The notes beneath the pieces were generated by a model. It saw only the letters and a program-made list of their open reading frames with translations, was not told the DNA's origin and made no database searches. This document shows positions 25,458-38,159 of a stretch of DNA of 64,000 nucleotides, in pieces; the first letter of the stretch is position 1; the number at the start of each line of letters is the position of its first letter. Source of the stretch: Ophiodon elongatus (lineage: Eukaryota > Chordata > Actinopteri > Perciformes > Hexagrammidae); contig JACSYO010000928.1 of assembly GCA_016806645.1 (NCBI GenBank), positions 226,501 to 290,500 of the forward strand, read 5' to 3'. The position numbers were made by a program, and so were the translations under genes.

Positions 25458-27509
25458 GGCGGAGGGGGGTCCGGTTGTGCATTATGTTCCCATGGTGCCT
25501 CAGTGTTATATATGTGCTTATTCTGTAGGTACACTTTTCTTTTGCTTATATGTGAATTGGTTTCGTCTATATGTTACTGAATGTTAATCGATGAATATTA
25601 GTTTCATTATGTTATTTGACATTTTGTAATTTTAGGCTGCCTAAGCAGGGGACAGCAGATGGAAATTATCCTCTCTGGCTCACTTACAGTATTACTGTTG
25701 AGTAGTGTGCATTGTCCCTGCAAAATAAACAGCAAAAATAAATAAATACATATGTTCCCATTGGTGCACACAGCAGCACAGTGTGAAGGACACAGGCTGA
25801 ACTCCCTGTGCACTCTCACTCTTCCCACTGTAATTCTCTGAGTGGCTTGCAGAGCTATCATTACCACTGTGAATGTTCCACAGGCTGAACACCCTGGTTT
25901 GGCTGACACCAAATAGCATCTGGCCCGGCTAGGCTTTCGAGTATTCTTTGACAAATATTGAATTAGCTGGAATGTGCCAGAGTTTTTACATGTGAGTGGA
26001 CTTGTGTTTTTGCAGTTGTGGTTAACATATCTGGGATTCCTGTTTCCTCTTGTGCGCAGAGCTTGTATATTTAACCATCATGGTTGCTCTGCTCCACAAA
26101 ATTGAAATGTTTCTGCTATTGTGTGTACTTTGAGCATTGCAGGGCTACGACTGTTGTTTTAGTGGTTATACATTGCACAGTATCAGCTCCCTCTCTTGGT
26201 GTGGGTTAGAAGTGCAGCCCTATGTACCATAGTCAAGTACACAAAGGAGTTCTCTCCACTTCATGGGCTTCATGAGTTGATGATTTCATGATTAAATCAG
26301 GCATTTGTCTGAAATACTTTGGTAGAACAAACATTGCATCCTTGTGGACTTTTTGTTGAGATTAGTAAATTCAATATAAGAGACACTCACACAGCGCCTA
26401 ATGTATCGTACAGTCTCATTGTATGTAATAACTGCACCAAGGCTCCAAGGTAGTTTGACATGGAAAATGGAGACCTTTCATCTATTAAAATGGATAGAGT
26501 ACCAAGTTGATGGTGGAGTTAAGATCATTTGAGTTACAGTACATGTTAAATGTATGTAAAATTGCACGTGTTCTAAATAGTAAACTGAGAAATAGAGCTT
26601 CCTCTCCTGTGTTTTCTAATAGTTCCCGAATAATGCGTCTAGCGGGGTTAGTTTTTTCAATTGAGGTCTAATTGTCGATGTTATGTTTGGTTATATATGA
26701 TCATTCGATAAACCCCTTATATTTTATTCCAATGTTACAAATTGGAATGAAAATGGCCACGAACAATGTGCACGGTCCAGTTGAAGTTTCTTTGCTGTTT
26801 ACTAGAACCCATAAGTGGCGTTTTTGGGGAAGTTTGTGTTTATGTTTGAAGTAGACGCCACACCTGTGTCCGTGGCCTTGTTTTTCCCCCCCGAGTTTCT
26901 GGCAGAAAAGGGTTCCTCTCTCTCAATGGCTGCGCTGTTCTCGCCCTGTTTGCTTTCAAAACAGGCAAGGTAAGGCTGTTCAGCTGAGGCCTGGCATAAG
27001 AGAAAAGCAACGCCCCATCCTCCCCGCTTTTCCTTTACTAAATATTTTCTGTCGTTGCTAAATTTCCTATTTCCACCTCACGTTTTGATTCTTAAATAGA
27101 ACCACACAACGACCGTGGTCGTCAACAGTAATATAGGTCATGCACCGACTCTGCCTGTCAGAGCGTTATAGCTTGACAGCATGTTGGTTTTCTCTTGGCA
27201 CACAGTCAGACAGTTATAACTTTGGTTGTTGTGATGTATGGCCCTCATTCACTGTGCAGTCTGCAACGTGAAGAACGTGGCTTAATGATTTAAACGGTCA
27301 CACTGGGCCAGGAAAGGGAAGCTCCCAGGAGCCAGGAAAGATTAAATAGTTATTCGGCTGGTCGTGTGGCGTTTGAACGCGGGCCCTGCCGGGGAGAACG
27401 CTGGTTGAATGAGCATTACAGCTGACTTCTGCTACTCTTTGGACTTTGTCTCTGTCTCCTCCCCTCTGACCACCCAGTGGAGCTGAACGAGGTGTCACAG
27501 TATTTTCCT

Positions 27510-27550
<41 letters not shown>

Positions 27551-30500
27551 CTCTCTCACTCTGTGTTCAAGTGAAGGTTTGCAAGCATTTGTAGTTATTA
27601 GCTCTCATGGCAGGCTGGCCTTCCTGTCAGTGAGACCGGGCAGAGAGAATGGTTCTGGGCACGGTGGATAGCCCTCTGGGCCCCGTTTCTCCTCTTGACG
27701 CTGCATGTATAATGGTACGTTGCGCTTTCCAACATGACTCACCTGTCTTGCCTTCACATTGCTTCACAGCTTTGATGTCTGATAATGTGTCTCTAGTTGC
27801 TAATAGATTCTGATGTTCTCTTTTTGGCATGCATGGGGTTTTGTGTTGAGCATTTGGTATTTGTTGCTCAGAAAGCCAAAACTAATCTCATTTAGTTTGC
27901 ACTTGTTGCTTAGAGGTGTCGATGCGGCAGGTTTTGCTGGGAACAGCCTTCTGAATCACAGCAGACTGTCTCTGAAGTCTGTTTATGCTCTGGCATTTTG
28001 TTTGGTCGTTGGCGTGTTTGCCGTCGGTGACTACTGGGTAGACCTAAAGATTAAAAATAGACCATCTTTGAAATGGCTCGGGGGGAGGGGGGGGTTCACA
28101 CTGTTTGATCAACCTGTAGGTGGGCTCGATGCCTTTTTGCTTCACATAATTGGAAATGATGTTGATTTGAAATATACCTTATGACTTTTTAGAGCCGGAG
28201 CCAGCAGTGATCACAATGCATAGTTTTATCGTTACGATGATGGGAAGCGCTTGATGAGCACTACTTGATTCTCTGTGCAGTATTGCTTTAGTGGAGCAAA
28301 GTTTTCCTCATGGTATTATTTTAATCAGAAAATACTGTATGTATGTACTCTATTTTTATTAATGTCTTGTGGTCTCCTTGGCGAATTATTCAGATCAGTA
28401 AATTAGTCTGCTTCCTGCTCGGTGGGCGAACTGTAATGTGTCTGTTCTTCAATCTGTTTTTGTTGCTGCAGCAAAATGAGGTGACAGACAGCGCGTACCT
28501 GGGCTCCGAGAGCACTTACAGTGAGTGTGAGACCTTCACCGATGAGGACACGGGGGCCCTCGTACCCCCCGAGATGCACGAGGACGTGGAGACGGACAGC
28601 GGCATTGAGGCCACACTGCACGACCCTGAAGATGGCGGAAATAGGTCGGTATCAATTTCGCAATGTACACAATATCCCAATATCCCAATGCACAATGTTC
28701 AGTTTGGCCAATACGCTCATAGTTCCTGGATTCCTATTCGTCGGTTTTGATTTCTCTTATGTTCACGGGTTAACGTTTGTTTTGGACTGGAGTCGGATTA
28801 TTTTGCTCTTCTCAAAAATGTTAAGTGGACGTTAATATGATAAACTTTGTGCGCTGGAAAGTCCCCAATTATCCGAGCCCCCATCAACACCAGCACTGCC
28901 CACTCAAAGCACTCAAAGTAGAAGCGGCTCTTTGCTCTAGACCGACTACTGCTGCATTCTGAATCTTTTGCAAATGGGCTGATGTGATGATGTGATGAGT
29001 TTCCCCTGCTGACACATAGCTGTCAGTCGGTGTCACAAGTCCTTTGAAAATGGGTTGGCATTATTATATTTATTACTTAGCAAAAGTAATTCATCCATTT
29101 AATTCTACCATATAAGACAAAAGTAGCACCACAGTGAACTACATTTGACAAAGTAGTGAATCATTTTGGACCAGAAACACAGAAACAAGCCGTCTGTGTG
29201 CTGCTCTGTTCAGACTCCAGCCTACAGTGGCCCAAATCTGTCTTTTTTTTCTTTTTTCTTTTTTCTTTCAATAATTTGGGTCACTTTCATATGTGGTCCT
29301 AAATCTGATGCAGGTCTGTTTTCGTTTTTTTTGCAATGCAACCTCAATCTGAACAGTCATGTTGGAATTCCTGGGACTTTTAGGTCCCTCTAGATCGTCA
29401 CCGGCAGGAGTCATCGGTCTAATGACTCACGTTCACGTCACAATCCCACCTCTCCTGCCTCCGACTCTGCATCCACACAAACACATCCATACAGAAGTAG
29501 AAGCCATTGCTCCACAAGAAGCCATAATTAAAAAAAGAATTGTCTTTCTTTCTCCTCGTCCTCGTCATCATCTGCTCACAAATTTGCTGGCTTCCACTGC
29601 ACTTACGAATGAAAGCGCAAACGCTGACTTCACTGGCCTCCGTGTTTTCTTCAATACGACAGCGTGCCGCGTGGGACGTTGTTGTTATTGTCTTTTGCGC
29701 ATGTGGGTCGATTCATAATCGCGACCAGTTCACACTGGAAACTGATATTGGCCACATTTGGAAAATAATGTGCACGGCCAAACAAACAAAAAAAATCTGA
29801 TCTGAGCAATAAATCAGAATTGAGCGCTAAGGCTTGCAAAGTGAACGTAGTCTTATTTGCATCATGCGAGTTGGATGAATTGGAGATTTTATTTATTTTT
29901 GGGTGCAGATCAATCCTGATCATGAACCCAATTCCTCTCATTTGTATTGGTTAAAGAATGTGGCCACTTGATCTTGGTTTGAATTTGATCCATCCTCTCT
30001 TATTGTCTAAGACAGGTAGTTGCTGCAGATGAGGTCTTTATGCCTGAGCCTGCATGTTCTTGTTGATAAAGTAGTAGGGGCCAACACAAGGGAGGAAGTG
30101 CAGAGAACTGAGGCCTTATCTGCTGACGCTGTGACCCATCTGTCCGGCTTGCTGACTGCTTGGAGTGGTATGCCTGACAGGGATGTGATGGGACTTCCTA
30201 TTCCATGATTGAGCCTTGAATTCCAGGAAATGGAAGAGTTAGCGCTTTTTTTTCACCTTTTTTTTTTTTTTGTTATTTTTTGTGACATGGGCTAATCTCA
30301 TTCTCTCCCCTCCACTCATTCACACTGTTGCCCTGCTAAATCCACTGCTGACGGGAACAACAGCCCATCTATGACCTTTTATATTCAGTTTACCAGTAAT
30401 TTGGAGACTCATCACTAACTCACATCCCTGTTAATGGAGATAAGCTTTTATGAAAAACATGGGCATGTTTCTCATGCCCAAAACCTTTAAGGTCACAAAC

Positions 30501-32144
30501 AAATTAGCTACTGACACATTTTCCATGTGGACTATTGAGTAAACCCAACAAAAAGGTCAATAAGTAAACTGAGATTTCACCACGTGCTAGCCCAGCTAAC
30601 TTTAGCCATATTCAGGGTAGGAGTATATGCACTGGACTGGGGATTAAGAATCTAACAGGATTAGCCTCCCCCACCCGCCTCTGTCCTACCCGTGTCCCCA
30701 CACACATTTGGCCCTTGGACGGTCAGCAGGACTGTCTGTTGGCTGTTGCTTAGCCTCAAATCTGATTAACCCACTCACAGTCCACCCTCTCTTGTACAGC
30801 CTCAGGTCTTTTGGGTGGCACAGACGATGCAACGTCAGTCATGTGGCACTGATTGGCAGCTCGTTAGAACCACAGACTTTGTCGACCCTTTTGTTCTCTC
30901 CCAACTGGAGAGCTGTGGTTTTGTTTTAAATCGGCGAAACCTGTGAGACTTCAGAATTCCACTGTGGTTGTCTGGTGTTGTGACTCCAGTTGCTCCGCGG
31001 CTTTCACGCCAGGGCAGTGGAGGGCGTTCAAAGATGCGTTCTCTCTCCTCGCCGTCCCTCTGTGTGGGGGACCTCAATATGGGGCCAAGTAGTAAGAGCC
31101 TGAGTAAAGGGTAAGTGACTCCACAATGGGTTGTTTATTTAACCAGTTGAGCCTAATGTTTGCACAGGACGTTGTTGTCTGTTTAACAGAGACGGAAGAT
31201 GATGACAGATAGGCGTTTGCAGCCTGACTGCTTTTTTTTTTTAAAAATTGTGTACCAGTAAATGGTTTTAGGCTTTCACACTGTAAATCAAGTAGATGCT
31301 TTAGCTTTGAGTTGGACCGATGAATGTCATTTGTCTTGTAAACAAGCAAAATGGGGTTTGTCACCGTGTGCTGAGACGGCAAGCTTTTCTGCTGATCAAG
31401 ACATCCTCGTCCTGTGTGCGCCTCAGACATCGAGCGTATCCTGTTGGACAGCAGGATACGCCAGCTCTCCAGCTTTCCTGTGAAATGAGTATCAAAGACT
31501 TTTATTTGCAGACTATTCGCAGCAGCGACTTCCAGATCCACCCTGTCGAGGTTTGTTCAGTCGTGTAAAATAACCAACCGATTGTGAACGTCGTAGTCAC
31601 GGCCCTCTCTGTCGGCGCACTGAAGGACATCGTTTACGCTGGACCCACCTCAAAACTACCATTATGTTCCTCTCACATGTGCCCCGTCGTGGTTTAGCAT
31701 TACCAGCGGGCCACAAAGCATTTTGTTTCAGCCGGAGCAGACTTTGGGATTAATGTGAATTAACAGATTACCTTTTGAAGACAAGTGATCGCCGAACTTG
31801 ACCAGTTGCGCTCTTCGCGGGGGGAAGATTAATTGTACGTGTTTGGGATTTACAGCAGGCGCTAGTCATTTCCAGGCTTCTGGGTCCAAAAACACCAACA
31901 ACTTGTTATCCAGACAGTATCGCAGTATCGCCAAGTACCATAGCATGTCTATTTTCTTTGAATGAAGTCAAAAAGATGTTGCCTTGTTTGGTTTGGCTGA
32001 CGTGGTGGTTTTGTAAATGGATGTCTATGTGGCTGTTTATACCCAGTCAGATCTCCATTTTTATCCTGTCTAAACTTGACACTTTTCCCCCTATTTTTGG
32101 CTCGGTCCTTAAGGTAACTACTCTGTTGTTGTATACACAAGTGA

Positions 32145-32177
<33 letters not shown>

Positions 32178-35100
32178 TATACAAACACACACACACACTA
32201 ACACTAATCCAATCTTATGTGCCCCTCAGGTTTTCCCTGAACTCTGAGCTACATAACCACTCGCTGGTGACCGTCATCGGTGGAGAGGAGGAGCACTTTG
32301 AGGACTTTGGGGAAAGTAACACCTCGGAGTTGCTACTGGAGAGCAGCGTGGAGGGCCCCGAGGGGGAGGGCGACTCCCCCCTCGCACAGCCACCTGAGCA
32401 AATCAATGGCTCCTCACTGCTCTCTCCCAGGTACGAGCTTGTCTTCCCTGCGCAACGAAGCCAGACTACCTCTGACCAAGACAGGTTTACACTTTTCACA
32501 TGTTGAACTCTCATGTTGCACAAAGTCATTTTGTCTGTAGATTATTTAAACGACGTGGATGTCACTATAACGTTCACCAGACTTCCTTTTTATCAACCCC
32601 TCCTGATAAGAGGCGTGACAGTGATGCATTCTCAGCTGTGCTGTCCAGGTTTTAATGACCCTATTTACGTTCTTCAGAGAAAATGTTTCTCTTTCAAGAA
32701 AGACACTGAGGTCAAACGGTGATAAGAGCTATCTGGAGACACCCTCTCCGCCCTTATCTGCCTCCTTTTCTTGCGAAGGGCAAATATAAATGAAGTGTTT
32801 TCAAAGTTCACTCCATCAGTCTTACTCTCACTGTTGCAAAGTCATTGAAAATGTGGACACTGGGCTAAATCCTGCTCTAAAACTGTGCCTCCTTTCATTT
32901 GCCCTTGTGTGATCCTGAGTAGTCTGAGTAAATGCTTTGCACTCACAAAGTAAGTTAAGTCTTAAGGGTGGCGCCTGTTGCCAAGCGTGCTGGGACAGAC
33001 AGAAGGTGGACGTTTAGTTGCACTGAGTACAGATATATAACGAGCTTTGCCTCTGGCCGGCAGTCGTACAGACACAGGTAGACTTTTAACTGTGTGACAT
33101 GTTCGACAAACATGAAAATACAGCCGAATGTCTAAACATGCTTACATACTTCTCTCTGTGGCACTGCTCATTTGTTTTCAAGCCTTTTCCAAGACTTCTT
33201 CTTCCTCCCTCCTCCTCCTCCTCCTCCTCCTCTTCCTCCTCCTCCTCCTCCTCCTCCGCTGTTTTCATCAGAGACCAAAAGCCGGATAATGTGTAATTCC
33301 CAGTTGGTTGATATTTCTGTGATTTACCTCGCCAGGAAGCTCATAACAACTAACTGCCCTGTTTTTGTAGCCCATTGACAGTACGGGAATATAAGTGGTA
33401 CAACCTCTTTTATTTAAAAAAAAAAAAATTTGGAATCTGTTTGTTAGATTTTTTTTGGATACATCAAAGTAAAAAAAAAAAAGGATGTACAAAATACAAA
33501 TGTAGGTTGATTATGAATCCTTAAATGAGAACCACAAATAATAAATCAGTGAAATTCAGTCAGTGAATTACATGCAGTTTGTGAAAGATTTCATGCCATA
33601 CAAGTTGGGGGTTGTTAGGCCAAAATAAATCATACCCAAAAAAAACATTACTGCGTACCACAAACTTCACCCACTCAGACTGAATGCGTCACTGCGTTTT
33701 GAACCAATCGTGCTCATTGTTGGCACATGTAGCAGCGCTGCCCACACACACCCCCACGTGTATCTATCTACATATCACAGCTCTGTGACTACACGTACAC
33801 ACTGCTGGGGTGCCGCTCAGTCTGTTCTTCAAAAACACACCGTGCTCTGAGCCTTATTTAACAATCTCGTCCTTCACGCGGTACACTTTTCAGTAAAACA
33901 TCATCATATGACCACCAAGTGACACTCACTCAGTGTGCCACACCGTGTTTCTGCCTACGTAAACAGGAACCTGTGCCAGAGTGTTGCATAATTCAGACCT
34001 GACTCTGCTCCCTGAATGAACAACAGCTGGTAGAGGTGATGTGAGGAGAGGGTGCAGACTCCAAACAATGAAATGATCAGCTCTCTGGTCCATTTGTCTG
34101 CCTGGAGAACTTATGTGCTTTTTGATGTTGATTTGACCTAATTGCGACCATTCTGTAGGTTTTTTCTAATCTCACAGCAAAGGTGGCGTAAGAATGAATA
34201 GACAACAAAGAAAAACAAATCTCATCCGCTCTGAAGAGAGGTCAACGGTTTCTTGCTCCGAGAATGTTACGTGCCCTCACAAAGCCACACCTCTCTCACG
34301 CCTCCCTCCCGCTGTGTTCCTCCCACTTTACTCTTTCAAACTCTCCTGTGGATTTCACTAACACCTCCTGCACCCCCCAGAGGTGTTCCTGTCCCACCTC
34401 AGCGCACCCCTTCTTATCCGTCACTCACCACTTCCTCCTCCTCTTCCTCCCTGTTTCCTGTTTCCTCTTTCCAGTGCACCTGCTCCTCTCCCTGACTGCT
34501 TTCAGAGCTTCCTCAGGGAGGAGGCGCTGGACTTTTTCTGTAGCCAGTGTCACAAACAAATAAGTCGTCTCGAGGACCTCTCCACACGCCTCAATTTCCT
34601 AGAGATGACTAGGTAACGCGTCATTCACAACCCGCTTCGACTGCAAGCCGTGTGAATGTGTTTGCAGTGCTGATTAGATGCGGTACCATGCATGTTCTCG
34701 TAATGTGTGCATGCTGTGTTGTACTGGCATGGTGTGTGTTACAGATTATACTCTCACACATTCATTATGGTTCATTTCGTGGGTGTGTTTTAAGCCCAAT
34801 CCTCTCTTTTTGTGTGTGTGTGAGTTGCAGTGTGTGTGTTGATATTTCACATTTAGTATTTATTGATTGGAAAACTCACTGAAGGTATTTCAGTGGCAGC
34901 CAATGCACTTTTTACATGGCGGTAGCCAGCTCCTTTTCATTGTTACTGTCTGTACAAATTATGATTTCTCACTCAAAGTTAATAAACATTTAGCTCCTTT
35001 TGAAAATAAGCTTAATGAATTGATTGTAGAAATATGAAATAATAACCCCAGGTATCGCAGGTGAGTGGTGTCCAGTATTTTCTGCTCTCCATGTCATCTC

Positions 35101-38100
35101 GGCCGTGCTTCATTGGTGTTGTTGCAGAATGACTGCTGGTTAGTGGAGTAAAGCTTTTCCAAGAGACTGCTTTTATCTGAAAAGACCTGCTGATCCAGGA
35201 TTACTGACCAGTAGCTCTATTACAGAAACTTAGTAATACTGAAATCCTATTTGATTTGTTCAGCAACTGAATTTGCAATAAGGCGTGATTCTGAGCTTTA
35301 GAATTCACTTTCAGGAATTTTGAAATCTATAAAACTCCTATTTTAGGTTTTATTTAAAGTTTCTGTAACACTACCACGGGTCGGTCAAAACTTATCCTAA
35401 ATCAGCACTTGTCAGACTCTGTTGATTCACATTGCTGTGTTTGTGTGAGATTGTTGTGATGTGTGAATATCTTGTTGCTTTAGTTTCAACAAAACTCCAG
35501 TGTTTTGTCAGTAAAAAAAAAAAAAACATTGTTCTCTGGGGCTCCGCTGCCTGCAGAGAGAGGGACGGTGTTTGGATAGGAGATGGTATCTCTTTCCTTT
35601 ATCCTTTTTCTCTTCCTGACCATTTTTCCTGTTTTGTCTCTCCATCCAGTGCTGGCAAGAGGCTGTCCAGCAAGAAAGTAGCACGGTAAGCCAAACAGTT
35701 ACTCTGGTTTCAGTATGTTTTCTATTTTCTACTATGATTGTTAAAGATCGGTATTACAAAATCAGTAGTTTTCTTTTTCAAATGTAAAAAACTGGCTCCA
35801 GGGATTGATGTTTTTTCCTCTCCATGTGCAGACACCTCCTCCAGAACAGCTCAATGACTCTGGACACCATGAGCGACTTGACGCGGGACATCCTGGAGCT
35901 CGCTGACAACGACATCACAGACAAGGTGAGAGCTCATCTGTCAAGGAGGTTAACGGATGAATCTTTTTCAGTCATTCATACTTGTGAGCTGCCACTCTTT
36001 TTTCCACCTGTTACAGTGGTTGTTAACGGAAGAAGGAGCATTTCAAAATGGCAGCTAAACAAACACATTAGTATTGTTAATGCATTATAGTTGAGGAATC
36101 TTACAATACATTTTGATGCTTGCGTCTCCAACATTCAAACATGCTCTTTTCCCAGGTGCTCCTCCTCGAGCGTCGAGTGGCGGAGCTGGAAAAGGAGTCC
36201 GAGTCATCCGGGGAGCAGCACACGCGGCTGCGCCAGGAGAACCTCCACCTGGTGCACCGGGCCAATGCCTTGGAGGAGCAGCTGAAGGAGCAGGAGCTCC
36301 ATGCTGACGAGCAACTGCAGCAAGAGACCCGTCGTCACAAGGAGGCCCTGATCAAGCTGGAGAGGGAGAGGGGGCTGGAGCTGGAAAACCTGCAGGCCAG
36401 GTGAGCAGAAGAGAGAAGGCTGGTCCTGGGTAGAATATCATTGGCTAAATATATTTATTTACTATAGAATAGATTGTTGTTTTTTTTCCCCCTGCAAAAG
36501 TCTGCACGTGTTACCTGGTTCATTAAACACAGGGATGTACCTGTGTGTGCTATGTTGATGAGTTAAAAATAAACCACAAAAAACAAGCTCTAATTGCCAC
36601 CAGCTATTCAGATGTTTTTGATACGCTGTGATCAATTTAGCTGGATCTTTACAGTGTATAGCGTTCGATACCCTGAGAAGTTTGTACTTTTTGTTGTGTG
36701 TTAAAAAAAAAAAAAAAACAACTCCTGCCTTTCATTGTGACGCCAGTGGCTCTACACTGCCACCCTCTGGCACTAATCTGCCACTGAATGTCAGCTGTTT
36801 CCCTGCGGTATAGCATCGTTTACTCTCAACAAGCCGTGTCAGTTGTCACTTTGTGGCTGTCATGCGGGTTTCTGACGTGGATGTGTGTTTGTTCCTCAGG
36901 CTGCAGCAGCTGGACGAGGAGAACAGTGAGCTGAGGTCGTGTGTTCCTTGTCTTCGAGCGAACATCGAGAGACTAGAGGAGGTGAGGGCAACGATATCCC
37001 ACCCCGTTGGTTTGCTTTGCCTTCGCTGTTGCATTTCCTCCCCGTCTTAACACTCCCCTCAAGCCTACCTTTTGTTTGTTTCGTTTTGTTTATCGTCCAG
37101 GAGAAGAGGAAGCTGCAGGATGAGACGGAGGCCATGTGTGACAAGTTGCAGGAGGAGACGGAGTCCCGCAGGAAGATGGCCGACAAGCTGAGCCATGAGC
37201 GCCACCAGAGCCAGAAAGAAAAAGAGTGCACTCAGGAGGTGGGCCTGGTTCCTCTATGTACAAAATAAACAGGACTCTGCGTACAAAATATTACAACACA
37301 GCGTAGAGTTTGACAACATCACTGTCATGTGTTAAATGTCCCTGGACAAAATATTCCAAGCGTTTTTGTCATAACATAAGGGGGTTTATGTTACAAGACT
37401 CCTAATAACCTTACTAACTGGTGTCTCTTGATTTATTTTCGCCACAGCTCATCGAGGACTTGCGTAAACAGCTCGAGCACCTACAGCTCTACAAGCTGGA
37501 GGCTGAAGCGAAGAGAGGGCGCACGCCTGGCGCCGGGCTCCAGGAGTACCAGACGCGGACCCGCGAGGCCGAGCTGGAGCAAGAGATCAAACGACTTAAA
37601 CAGGTAGCACGCACATTCTGAGGACGCTCAACTTTCCTCCACGTTTTCCCCATTCCATCCCTCTAACCAGACTGTTTAGAAATGGACGGCTGATTTAGGA
37701 TCAGGCCTGTACCGTTTTTTTTTTAATGATGTGTTACATTCGACTTTTAACTCTCCAGGACAACCGCAGCCTGAAAGAGCAGAACGACGAGTTAAACGGC
37801 CAGATCATCAACCTGAGCATCCAGGGAGCCAAGAACTTGATGTCGGCCTCCTTCTCCGACTCCCTGGCAGCTGAGATCAACAACGTGTCTCGCGTAGAGG
37901 TCGGTTTTAGAAAAAAAACGAGAAAGAATTTGCGAAACATATTCCCTGTGGATTCACCGTTTTTATTTGAATTCAAGCAAAGGGTTGTCCCGTGACTCCG
38001 TTATCACTTGTAACTCCACTGTCTGTTCTGTCCCTCTGTTTCTAGTTGATGGAGGCTGTCCACAAACAGGAGGAGATCAACTACAGGCTCCAGGACTACA

Positions 38101-38159
38101 TTGACAAGATCATCGTGGCCATCATGGAGTGCAACCCCTCCATCCTGGAGGTCAAATAG
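14084..38159 (+). CDS. rab11fip3: Rab11 family-interacting protein 3 (Eferin/arfophilin-1)
   Basis: Coding exons: 14084-15754, 21988-22081, 25282-25358, 28472-28644, 32230-32430, 34475-34612, 35650-35685, 35832-35925, 36156-36400, 36900-36981, 37101-37238, 37448-37603, 37759-37899 and 38046-38159 (TAG). They join in frame to 1119 aa (human about 756). FIP3 links Rab11/ARF GTPases to dynein and the cytokinesis machinery at recycling endosomes and the midbody. Residues 1-530, all in exon 1, are acidic and Ser/Pro-rich and poorly conserved. EF-hand 1 has a canonical loop DQDGDGFVRIEE (534-545); EF-hand 2 (566-577) lacks the position-5 acid. NEVTDSAYLGSESTYSECET and VTVIGGEEEHFED are FIP3 hallmarks. 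Coiled coil runs from exon 9 to the C-terminal Rab11-binding domain, which ends YIDKIIVAIMECNPSILEVK. An in-frame TAA directly precedes the ATG. FIP4 is the paralogue to exclude; decr2 adjacency favours FIP3. Confidence 0.94.
15755..21987 (+). other. rab11fip3 intron 1 (6.2 kb), no gene seen
   Basis: A long GT-AG intron. It holds a GT run near 19166-19183, A/T homopolymers near 19328-19345 and 21510-21525, and an (AT)n run at 21353-21371. Open frames such as 16197-16508 and 17198-17425 (minus strand) have no recognisable domain. A comparatively CG-rich patch at about 20030-20550 could be regulatory, but I cannot support a specific call. Confidence 0.6.
22082..25281 (+). other. rab11fip3 intron 2, no gene seen
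   Basis: A 3.2-kb GT-AG intron between the second EF-hand exon and exon 3. It has a C run at 22784-22793 and a T run near 24290. No coding exon, RNA gene or identifiable transposon was recognised. Confidence 0.6.
25383..25454 (+). repeat. (GT)36 microsatellite just after rab11fip3 exon 3
   Basis: An uninterrupted GT run of 72 bases begins 25 bases after the exon 3 end (25358), inside intron 3, and is followed by a G-rich stretch. It is the longest perfect microsatellite in the window. Confidence 0.97.
25455..28471 (+). other. rab11fip3 intron 3, no gene seen
   Basis: AT-rich intronic sequence with a long T tract at about 27509-27543 and a G run at 28080-28094. No exon or transposon was recognised. 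Confidence 0.6.
28645..32229 (+). other. rab11fip3 intron 4, no gene seen
   Basis: A 3.6-kb intron. It ends with two CA-rich runs (32146-32171 and 32184-32199) about 30 bases before the exon 5 acceptor. No other feature was recognised. Confidence 0.6.
32146..32199 (+). repeat. (CA)n compound microsatellite upstream of rab11fip3 exon 5
   Basis: Two CA runs separated by ATATACATATACAAA. The end of the repeat is 31 bases before exon 5 (32230). Confidence 0.9.
32431..34474 (+). other. rab11fip3 intron 5, includes (CCT)n repeat
   Basis: A 2-kb intron. The main feature is a CCT triplet run at 33206-33257 with one TTCC break, which generates false Ser, Pro or Glu runs in open frames. A pyrimidine-rich stretch at 34290-34475 leads into the exon 6 acceptor. 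Confidence 0.7.
34613..36899 (+). other. rab11fip3 introns 6-9, no extra gene
   Basis: The introns 34613-35649, 35686-35831, 35926-36155 and 36401-36899 separate small coiled-coil exons. They contain A homopolymers (35513-35526, 36703-36718). I recognised nothing else. Confidence 0.6.

Noticed and set aside
25270..25587. Cys-Val and Thr-His repeat proteins on both strands
   Set aside because: They are translations of the (GT)36 microsatellite.
33086..33378. Glu-, Ser- or Pro-run proteins
   Set aside because: They are translations of the (CCT)n repeat inside rab11fip3 intron 5.
14084..38159. Assignment as rab11fip4 instead of rab11fip3
   Set aside because: The paralogues share EF-hands and the C-terminal domain, but the adjacency to decr2 and the VTVIGGEE/HFED and NEVTDSAY words fit FIP3 better.
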